Assembly: GCA_009780795.1 (NCBI GenBank)
Contig: WQZJ01000040.1
Coordinates: 1-9,962 of the forward strand
Source: Methanomassiliicoccaceae archaeon
GTDB lineage: Archaea; Thermoplasmatota; Thermoplasmata; Methanomassiliicoccales; Methanomethylophilaceae
DNA: 9,962 nucleotides
Reading direction: 5' to 3'
Part shown: in pieces, positions 5,062 to 9,962 of the stretch
Layout: every line of letters begins with the position of its first letter
Numbering within the stretch: position 1 is the first letter of the stretch
Notes under the pieces: model-generated
Seen by the model: the letters and a program-made list of their open reading frames with translations, nothing else
Told to the model about the DNA's origin: nothing
Databases searched by the model: none
Position numbers and translations under genes: made by a program

Positions 5062-6602
5062 TATCTATCCTCTCCGAAGAATCCCCTCATCACGGGATGC
5101 ATCTCCATCATCTGTTCACGGCCCATCGCCTCATAGAATTGTATCAATATACCTACGGTAAGCAGCACTCCGGTCCCGGATGCGTTACCTGTGGTCCCTA
5201 TGAGGTCCGCGCCCGCCGCGATGGCGCCCACTATCGCACCGGAAAGCACAGTGACCACCGGTATGTACCTCTCCAGCACTCTTCTCAGCACTCTCGGGTC
5301 CCTTCTGAACCCTGGTATCTGCATTCCGCTCTTCTGTATCTGGTTGGCGACCGATTCGGCTCCCATGTTGGTCGTCGATATCCAGAACTTCGCGAACATT
5401 ATCGATCCCAGCACCATCACGGTAAAGTAGATCACCACTCGCATCAGTTGTTGTATCGGCCCGTGCAGTCCGTCCCCGTAGACCTCTGGCTGCAGCACCG
5501 GCAGCAGCCACGACGTAAGTCCCATCGGAGCGGACACATACCAGGCAAAGCCTCCCGCCGCATGGGTTTCACCGGGATGGAAATAACCTATCAGATCGTT
5601 ATTACCCAGTAGCGGTATTCCGCTCAATCCCGGATTGGTATAGAACAGCAATGCGAACATACTGATGTTGGCCAACAGCGCCATCATCAGTATGACAGGT
5701 ATGTTGCTGGCGTAGATCAGCTTTATCGGATAGCGGCCGCGAGCTCCTCTGGCACTCCCGTGGGACAGCGGCAGCTCTATACGTGTCGATTCCAGATACG
5801 CCACTATCAGGAATATTATGATAGTTCCCACTAGGGCGATCAGCGGATTGGGACCTCCGAGCAGTAAAAGCTCATACCCCCCGTTGGCCATCGACCCCGC
5901 ATCTATGTTACCGAGCAGGTAGATCGTCTTGGGTATCGTGCCTGCCGGCAGATTGCTCATACTCACCTCTGCGGCCGCATTCACCGGATTCCAGTTCACT
6001 GTACCCGTGAATAGGGATTCCGAGACTCCCGCTGCAATGAACAGCGATATACCCGACCCTATACCCCATTTCGACACCACTTCGTCCATCAGGAACACTA
6101 TGTACGATCCTATGAACAGCTGCAGCACTATGAGCCCTCTCGCCCCTCCTAATCCGAACGAGTTGACGAACTTGTTCGACGGCTCCAGGTATCCGAACAC
6201 CTGCGGCACCGCCTCGACCACGATCATCATGATCACCAGCAGTTTGAGGAACGACTGGTAGCATGCCTTGTCCTCGCGGTTCGTGAGGTCCAATTTTATT
6301 ATCTTCGCACCGACGAACAGCTGCATTATGATGGACGCAGTGACTATCGGTCCTATTCCTAGGTGCAGGAGCGAACCGGACGCACCGGCCATGATCGTCC
6401 TGTACTGGGCGAACAGGTCCATCGTGTTCTCTTGGTCGAGACCATAGATGTACACGTTGGTCATGAAGAAGTAGATGACGACGATCAGGATGACCCACAT
6501 CATCTTTGTCCTGAAGTGTACGTGACCTTCTGGTCTCTTCACAGCAGGCAGCCTGTCCGCAACGGGTTTGAACCTGTACAGAAGGCTTTTGTTCTCCTCC
6601 AT
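5061..6602 (-). CDS. secY: Preprotein translocase subunit SecY (Sec61 alpha)
   Basis: This 513-residue, very hydrophobic protein is the pore subunit of the Sec translocon in the cytoplasmic membrane. About ten membrane segments can be read, including residues 33-53, 117-136, 155-173, 253-271, 299-322, 384-405 and 446-466. The segment after TM1 (LDQENTMDLFAQYRTIMAG, then LGIGPIVTASIIMQLF) corresponds to the plug and TM2. SKWGIGSGISLFI (177-189) is a family signature. The two large cytosolic loops that contact the ribosome are visible: HGSARGARGRYPIKLIYASN (281-300) and PGFRRDPRVLRRVLERYIP (430-448). It is longer than the roughly 440 residues of methanogen and bacterial SecY; the extra length lies in the outward-facing regions about 200-252 and 322-383. 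A TGGAGA ribosome binding site precedes the ATG. The TAA shares a base with the next start. Confidence 0.97.
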   Translation of the reverse strand: MEENKSLLYRFKPVADRLPAVKRPEGHVHFRTKMMWVILIVVIYFFMTNVYIYGLDQENTMDLFAQYRTIMAGASGSLLHLGIGPIVTASIIMQLFVGAKIIKLDLTNREDKACYQSFLKLLVIMMIVVEAVPQVFGYLEPSNKFVNSFGLGGARGLIVLQLFIGSYIVFLMDEVVSKWGIGSGISLFIAAGVSESLFTGTVNWNPVNAAAEVSMSNLPAGTIPKTIYLLGNIDAGSMANGGYELLLLGGPNPLIALVGTIIIFLIVAYLESTRIELPLSHGSARGARGRYPIKLIYASNIPVILMMALLANISMFALLFYTNPGLSGIPLLGNNDLIGYFHPGETHAAGGFAWYVSAPMGLTSWLLPVLQPEVYGDGLHGPIQQLMRVVIYFTVMVLGSIMFAKFWISTTNMGAESVANQIQKSGMQIPGFRRDPRVLRRVLERYIPVVTVLSGAIVGAIAAGADLIGTTGNASGTGVLLTVGILIQFYEAMGREQMMEMHPVMRGFFGEDR

Positions 6603-6615
6603 TGTTATTTCTCCA

Positions 6616-7038
6616 TCATTCCGCCACGGATCCGCCCGATGCCTCTATCTTAGCGCGTGCCTGAGCAGATATCTGTGATACGGTAACGTTCACAGCTATA
6701 TCTATGTCACCCGTGCCCAACAGCTTGTCCACGCCCGCCTTTGTGAGGTCCACGACGTAGGACGCCCCGTCCTTCACCGCGTATTCAAGGCTGACATAGT
6801 TGTCTAGCTGCTCCAACATCTCTTTAATGTTGATAATCCTATTGGCTGAAACCACGCACTGAGGCCTCTTGAAACCTCTCCTTCCGAAGTGGTCCCTGTC
6901 ATATTTCAGCATGCGGAGCTTTTTGTGCTTCCCGAGGCCGGCGTTACCGTGACCTCCGATTATTCCGGCACCGCGGCCCGCTTTCTTACCGCGGCCGTGA
7001 GTCCTCATCCCTCTGAATTTCCTGGTCCTGCTTGGCAT
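6616..7038 (-). CDS. rpl15: Large-subunit ribosomal protein L15 (uL15)
   Basis: The 140-residue product is L15 of archaeal type (eukaryotic L27a family). It binds 23S rRNA in the large-subunit interior and acts in late assembly. The basic, glycine-rich N-terminus KFRGMRTHGRGKKAGRGAG, then GGHGNAGLGKHKK, is diagnostic; the long flexible arm threads through rRNA. The later part (residues 57-140) contains HFGRRGFKRP and a small globular region with VDLTKAGVDKLLGTG, the usual C-terminal domain. It starts 4 nt after the rpl30 stop. The ribosome binding site is weak (a GTGAT directly upstream, and AAGGATG further away), so coupling to rpl30 translation is likely. Thirteen nucleotides separate its TGA from secY. 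Confidence 0.95.
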   Translation of the reverse strand: MPSRTRKFRGMRTHGRGKKAGRGAGIIGGHGNAGLGKHKKLRMLKYDRDHFGRRGFKRPQCVVSANRIINIKEMLEQLDNYVSLEYAVKDGASYVVDLTKAGVDKLLGTGDIDIAVNVTVSQISAQARAKIEASGGSVAE

Positions 7039-7042
7039 GTTA

Positions 7043-7504
7043 TCACAGCATCCTTGCGATCAGTTCGTTGATCGCTTCCCCTCTGTATCCGAGAGCCCCG
7101 CCGTTGCGGTATGAGCGTTTGATGCCCTTATATCCCTTTGCGGGCGGATGGAGTCTGAAGACCGCTTTTGCGCCTTCGACATCCTTCATCTTGTAACCGC
7201 CGTCCAACATCGCCTTGGCCATGTCGCCGACCGTTTCGAACTCGGTATTCGTTTTCAGGTATTCATCCGTTATGATTATGTCGCCGGACAATCTGCCGCG
7301 GACGCGTATCATATCGGTGAGCGTCGTCTCGTCGATCTCGCCCCATGTTATGTAATCTTTGGCCTTCTGAAGCATTCCCTTCGTCACGTCGTTCTCCGGG
7401 ACTATGACGCAGTGGTTCACCCTCGTCAGGTTCATCAGCTCCATCGTCCTCCGGACATCGACATTGACATCGGGCTGCCCGCGGACACGTATGACTGCGT
7501 ACAT
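7043..7504 (-). CDS. rpl30: Large-subunit ribosomal protein L30 (uL30), long archaeal form
   Basis: This 153-residue protein is archaeal L30 (eukaryotic L7 family), a large-subunit protein on the solvent side. The N-terminus YAVIRVRGQPDV, then RRTMELMNLTRVNHCVIV, is the conserved ferredoxin-like L30 fold. The middle segment TDMIRVRGRLSGD and the C-terminal FRLHPPAKGYKGIKRSYRNG (from about residue 114) match the long archaeal/eukaryotic form; bacterial L30 is only about 60 residues. The frame stays open far upstream, but that part is the shadow of rps5. The ATG at 7504 is fixed by a near-perfect GGAGGTG ribosome binding site, and lies 2 nt after the S5 TGA. Confidence 0.95.
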   Translation of the reverse strand: MYAVIRVRGQPDVNVDVRRTMELMNLTRVNHCVIVPENDVTKGMLQKAKDYITWGEIDETTLTDMIRVRGRLSGDIIITDEYLKTNTEFETVGDMAKAMLDGGYKMKDVEGAKAVFRLHPPAKGYKGIKRSYRNGGALGYRGEAINELIARML

Positions 7505-7506
7505 GC

Positions 7507-8181
7507 TCACACCTCCTTGTCGACGTTCGTCTCCGAAACGGTTATGCCGATCGGTCCCGAAACGATGTTCAGCTTGCTTCTCTGCGTGTCCGTCACACGT
7601 ACGCGCGTCGTCTGCTTCAGTGCCTCGAACGTCGCCAGGGCGTAGTTCACCTTCGTTTTGGTGTTCCCTCTGGCGAAGCCCCACGAATCGCGAACGCCGG
7701 CAAGCGTCAGAAGACTCTTGGCAACGTCGCCTACAGCCAGCGATATTCCGCGCGGTGCAGGCTTCAGCGTCACCACTACGGAGCCGCATTCTCCCTGCAC
7801 CTCGAACGGCAGCGAATGCGGCTGGGCGCATCCGCACTCCCATGACCCGCATCCTCTCTTTATCTCTATTATATTGAGCTTGGCGTTGTCTATGGCCTTT
7901 CTGATGGTCGGTCCGACCTCTTTGCCCTTCGCCCTGCCGACACCGACGAACCCGTCGCCGTTGCCGACCACGCACGTTACCGCGAATCTTACCCTGCGGC
8001 CCGAGTCGGTCATCCTCTGCACCATGTTGAGGTCTATGACCTCATCTTTCAGTTCCGGTAACAGGATATCGACTATCTCCGCCTCGCGCAGCGGCAGTTT
8101 GGTGGCGAGCGCGTCGCTCATGGTCGTTACCTCGCCGTTGAGGACCATCTGTCCCAATCTTGTCTTGGGGATCCAATCCAT
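7507..8181 (-). CDS. rps5: Small-subunit ribosomal protein S5 (uS5)
   Basis: The 224-residue product is S5 (eukaryotic S2 family), which sits near the mRNA entry channel and the decoding region and affects translational accuracy. After the start, WIPKTRLGQMV is the typical archaeal N-terminal segment. The double-stranded RNA-binding-like S5 domain follows: RRVRFAVTCVVGNGDGFVGV at about 62-81 with its GNGDGFVG loop, GKAKG-like and GPTIRKAI motifs, then RGCGSWECGC at 109-118. That cysteine-bearing loop is common in archaeal S5. The C-terminal domain contains GDVAKSLLTLAGVRDSWGFARG (residues 151-172). I start the gene at the ATG at 8181; the open frame runs 23 codons further upstream, but only as an out-of-frame overlap with rpl18. 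GGAGG lies 9 nt before the ATG. Confidence 0.96.
   Translation of the reverse strand: MDWIPKTRLGQMVLNGEVTTMSDALATKLPLREAEIVDILLPELKDEVIDLNMVQRMTDSGRRVRFAVTCVVGNGDGFVGVGRAKGKEVGPTIRKAIDNAKLNIIEIKRGCGSWECGCAQPHSLPFEVQGECGSVVVTLKPAPRGISLAVGDVAKSLLTLAGVRDSWGFARGNTKTKVNYALATFEALKQTTRVRVTDTQRSKLNIVSGPIGITVSETNVDKEV
7510..7516 (-). promoter_or_regulatory. Strong Shine-Dalgarno sequence of rpl30
   Basis: The minus strand reads GGAGGTG, a near-full complement to the 16S rRNA 3' end, located 5 nt before the ATG at 7504 and inside the last codons of rps5. It decides the rpl30 start within a frame that is otherwise open for more than 150 further codons. It is the strongest such site in the window. Confidence 0.85.
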
Positions 8182-8182
8182 C

Positions 8183-8707
8183 TTATTCAGCCTCCTTCTT
8201 CTTTTTGGGCTTTCCGCCCATTGCCGCGATCGCCTTGTCGACATCAGCACGGATCCCTTCCGAGATGTGTGCGCCGAACAGTCTCTCGTCCGCCGGCAGA
8301 ACGCCTTCGCCGTGCGGTATCTCCAGACCGGCCGCGATCATTCCCGCGACCGCCGCGAACAGCACCGCACCCTTGGCGGGCGTCTGCATGCCTATGTCCA
8401 GCACTGCGTACTCCACACTCGCATCCTTCGCCTTCTTGCCGGCGAGGTACCCGGTGAGGTACGCGGCCGGTATGTTCGAGCATGCGTGCCCCCAGCCGAG
8501 CGCTTTCAGCTCAGCGGACGATGCCGACGATACGACAGCGTCGCCGCCCATGCCGAACTTGACGAACTGGATCGTGATGTTCTTGGATGATCTCCTGACC
8601 ACCGCCCTCAGTTCGCCGGACGTCAGCAGTTTCTTGCGTATGTAGTAGTCCGTCCTGTTATCCCTTCTTCTGCGGAAGGGTACCTTGTATCTTGGTCCGG
8701 TCGCCAT
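8183..8707 (-). CDS. rpl18: Large-subunit ribosomal protein L18 (uL18)
   Basis: This 174-residue protein is the 5S rRNA-binding L18 of archaeal type (eukaryotic L5 family), which helps load 5S rRNA into the central protuberance. The N-terminus has GPRYKVPFRRRRDNRTDYYIRK in two parts, the strongly conserved start of archaeal L18. Residues 71-82 (GWGHACSNIPAA) and the following YLTGYLAGKKA are also family signatures. ADERLFGAHISEGI lies near the end, and a lysine-rich tail (KPKKKKEAE) finishes the protein. The ATG overlaps the L19e stop by one base and follows a strong GGAGGAG ribosome binding site located in the last codons of rpl19e. The TAA stop lies 1 nt before the rps5 ATG. Confidence 0.95.
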   Translation of the reverse strand: MATGPRYKVPFRRRRDNRTDYYIRKKLLTSGELRAVVRRSSKNITIQFVKFGMGGDAVVSSASSAELKALGWGHACSNIPAAYLTGYLAGKKAKDASVEYAVLDIGMQTPAKGAVLFAAVAGMIAAGLEIPHGEGVLPADERLFGAHISEGIRADVDKAIAAMGGKPKKKKEAE

Positions 8708-9162
8708 CAGATCTCCTCCTTCAGGTGGCCTTCGGACATCATATGCTGCCTGATGTTCCTGCGGCTCTTGTACACGCCGCCCTTTGCCTTACGGTAGTAC
8801 ATGCGGTACACGGACGGTGTTATCTTTCCTTCGTCCCTGAGCTTCTTCAGCTCATCGCGTATCGGCCTTATGATGGATATCCATCTCCTCTTGTCCGGAA
8901 GGCGTGCGTTGTCCGTACCTTTCCTGGACCCGGGGCCCTTCCTCTTTCCTTTGGATTTCTGGTTGAGCATATGGCGCGTGCGGCCCTTGGACGAACCTTT
9001 CTTCGGTTTCGCCGCTATCAGACCGGACGCGATGGCCGTCCTTACGTCGGCGCGCGTTATGCAGTCCGCGGCATCCTCGATCCTCTCCGGATCGATCCAG
9101 ACGCGGTTCTCGCCGCATTTGAGGATCTCCGCCGCCATTCTCTTCTGATTGCTTAGATCCAT
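8707..9162 (-). CDS. rpl19e: Large-subunit ribosomal protein L19e (eL19)
   Basis: The 151-residue product has the full L19e layout. The N-terminus reads LSNQKRMAAEILKCGENRVW, followed by IDPERIEDAADCITRADVR. A very basic middle contains GSSKGRTRHMLNQKSKGKRKGPGSRKG in pieces, and a helical C-terminus includes DKRRWISIIRPIRDELKKL and YRMYYRKAKGGVYKS. L19e spans the large subunit and contributes to an inter-subunit bridge in archaea and eukaryotes. I chose the ATG at 9162 because archaeal family members start close to this MDLSNQKR segment. A GTG two codons upstream (9168) is also open, but it would overlap the L32e stop. With the chosen start, 2 nt separate it from the L32e TGA. Its own TGA shares one base with the L18 ATG. 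Confidence 0.95.
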   Translation of the reverse strand: MDLSNQKRMAAEILKCGENRVWIDPERIEDAADCITRADVRTAIASGLIAAKPKKGSSKGRTRHMLNQKSKGKRKGPGSRKGTDNARLPDKRRWISIIRPIRDELKKLRDEGKITPSVYRMYYRKAKGGVYKSRRNIRQHMMSEGHLKEEI

Positions 9163-9164
9163 GT

Positions 9165-9842
9165 TCACACCATCCTGTTGAGGACGCGTATGCCGAGTTC
9201 CTCGGCCCTGTCCTCTATGACTATTCTCTTCTTCGTTCCTACGGCGCCGCCTATGCGCACCGCCTGCCTCTTCGGATCGACACCGTCAAGGTCATCCACA
9301 TTGAAGACCAGCTTCTCCTCGAACCCGGACGGGTGGAGGTTCCTCGCCAGCACCGGACCGCGGTAACCTATGAGGACCACCGGCGGTCTGCGCTTCAGCT
9401 TTCTCTTCATCTTCGAGTGTATACCTTTCGGCCTTCTCCATTTCTCGCCGAGCTTGGAGTAGCGGAACCACTCCTGTCTCTTGAACGCGGGTCTGCGGCC
9501 GCTTATCAGCGCCCTCTTGGCCATCGCGTCCTCCGTCTCGTCATCGAGCTCCGGTTTCAGTTTGACCGTGTATACATCGTCGTCCTTCTCGACCACGACT
9601 ACCTCAGCGGGCTTCGTCTCCTTCTTGACCTTCTCGACCTCGCCGACGTTCTCGAGTTCCGTCTTCCACTTGTCGACGGTCTTCGGCCCGACGCCCGAGA
9701 GTGTTTTGATCAGTTCCTTCGCGGTGGCCTCGTCGCCGAGCGCCTTCTTCATGTCAGCAACACTGTTTATGCCCATCTCGGCGAGCTGCGCCAAATGGTC
9801 CTCTTTGAGACCGGGTAGATCCGTTAACGTTTTGACGCTCAT
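9165..9842 (-). CDS. rpl32e: Large-subunit ribosomal protein L32e (eL32) with N-terminal helix-hairpin-helix extension
   Basis: This 225-residue protein joins a roughly 105-residue N-terminal extension to a conventional L32e core (about residues 106-225). The core shows RRPAFKRQEWFRYSKLGEKW, then a basic RRPKGIHSKMKRK stretch, a GYRGP motif and an IGGAVGTKKR segment near the end, all typical of archaeal L32e. The extension has two helix-hairpin-helix-like units: LTDLPGLKEDHLAQLAEMGI (residues 6-25) and LSGVGPKTVDKW (48-59). A charged linker rich in Lys, Glu and Val follows (66-105). L32e without an extension is about 130 residues; a comparable extended form is known in haloarchaea. The ATG is preceded by a good AAGGTGAG ribosome binding site within the end of rpl6 and overlaps its stop. 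L32e binds domain II of 23S rRNA. No bacterial homologue exists, so the gene alone marks the DNA as archaeal. Confidence 0.96.
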   Translation of the reverse strand: MSVKTLTDLPGLKEDHLAQLAEMGINSVADMKKALGDEATAKELIKTLSGVGPKTVDKWKTELENVGEVEKVKKETKPAEVVVVEKDDDVYTVKLKPELDDETEDAMAKRALISGRRPAFKRQEWFRYSKLGEKWRRPKGIHSKMKRKLKRRPPVVLIGYRGPVLARNLHPSGFEEKLVFNVDDLDGVDPKRQAVRIGGAVGTKKRIVIEDRAEELGIRVLNRMV

Positions 9843-9962
9843 TCTCTCACCTTGTGTGACCTTTCAACAATATAAATTCCATCCTGGAAGATCCTCCTGT
9901 CGAAGCCTCTCCTGGACGTCGCCTTCTCTATGTTGGCTGCGGTCTGTCCGCATGCCTCTATG
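9839..9962 (-). CDS. rpl6: Large-subunit ribosomal protein L6 (uL6), C-terminal end only
   Basis: The last 40 codons are present before a TGA stop; the rest lies beyond the window edge. The translation contains IEACGQTAANIEKAT near the edge and ends QDGIYIVERSHKVRE. The pattern of an EACGQ..ANIE helix followed by an FQDGIYIVE strand is the characteristic C-terminus of archaeal/eukaryotic L6 (eukaryotic L9). L6 binds 23S rRNA near the factor-binding (GTPase) centre of the large subunit. Its stop overlaps the start of the L32e gene in an ATGA arrangement, so the two are probably translationally coupled. L6 followed by L32e is the standard archaeal spc order. The identification rests on a short fragment, but motif and neighbours agree. 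Confidence 0.93.
   Translation of the reverse strand, partial: IEACGQTAANIEKATSRRGFDRRIFQDGIYIVERSHKVRE

Larger units (their letters stand above)
2889..9962 (-). other. Distal half of the archaeal spc-type ribosomal protein operon
   Basis: Eleven genes run in one direction with almost no intergenic sequence. Junctions, from upstream to downstream: rpl6/rpl32e overlap (ATGA); 2 nt gap; one-base overlap rpl19e/rpl18; 1 nt gap; 2 nt gap; 4 nt gap; 13 nt gap before secY; one-base overlap secY/DUF106; 4-nt overlap DUF106/cmk; 10-nt overlap cmk/cbf5. Such packing implies a single message with translational coupling; the promoter lies outside the window. Nothing inside looks like an internal promoter or terminator. 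The order matches the known archaeal cluster, except that adk is absent between secY and DUF106, and L34e and L14e are absent around cmk. Confidence 0.9.

Noticed and set aside
7505..7975. Possible long N-terminal extension of rpl30
   Set aside because: The extra codons are rps5 read in another frame, give an Arg-rich nonsense sequence, and the strong GGAGGTG site fixes the start at 7504.
7658..8590. Open plus-strand frame of 310 codons opposite rps5 and rpl18
   Set aside because: It runs antisense to two certain ribosomal protein genes, has low-complexity Ser/Thr/Pro-rich content, no ribosome binding site and no family resemblance. It is a codon-bias shadow.

Overview
This is archaeal DNA, almost certainly euryarchaeal. 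The layout and gene types fit the Thermoplasmata / Methanomassiliicoccales side best, but this is an inference from context and not a proven placement. The archaeal signs are: ribosomal proteins L32e and L19e, absent from bacteria; an archaeal-type S5, L18, L30 and SecY; a DUF106 (EMC3/Ylp1-like) membrane protein; the small archaeal cytidylate kinase; and a Cbf5-type pseudouridine synthase. All 14 genes lie on the minus strand, so transcription runs from high to low coordinates. None of the 14 visible stop codons is TAG (9 TGA, 5 TAA).

Positions 9962 down to 2889 hold the distal half of the archaeal spc-type ribosomal operon: rpl6 (3' end only), rpl32e, rpl19e, rpl18, rps5, rpl30, rpl15, secY, DUF106, cmk, cbf5. 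The genes are packed with junctions from a 10-nt overlap to a 13-nt gap, and most starts have a Shine-Dalgarno sequence inside the preceding gene. The cluster joins large-subunit assembly (L6, L32e, L19e, L18, L30, L15), small-subunit assembly (S5), membrane protein insertion (SecY and the Oxa1-superfamily DUF106 protein), pyrimidine nucleotide supply (Cmk) and RNA pseudouridylation (Cbf5). The adk, L34e and L14e genes often found in this cluster elsewhere are not here.

Positions 2888 to 2768 (121 nt) are the largest non-coding stretch. It holds two near-identical 27-nt imperfect palindromes, 41 bp apart start to start, followed by an AT-rich TATA-like element just upstream of the next gene. 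It marks the boundary between the conserved operon and the accessory genes.

Positions 2767 to 53 hold three accessory genes: a DUF4143-type AAA ATPase with a GTG start and no clear ribosome binding site, then a two-gene unit I do not recognise. The latter is a 108-residue, beta-rich soluble protein followed 1 nt later by a 363-residue protein with about eight membrane segments. This unit has its own TATA-like element. No mobile element, CRISPR array, tRNA or rRNA is visible, and no gene-free stretch exceeds 300 bases. I found no convincing new multi-gene system. The best leads are the palindrome pair and the unassigned two-gene unit.
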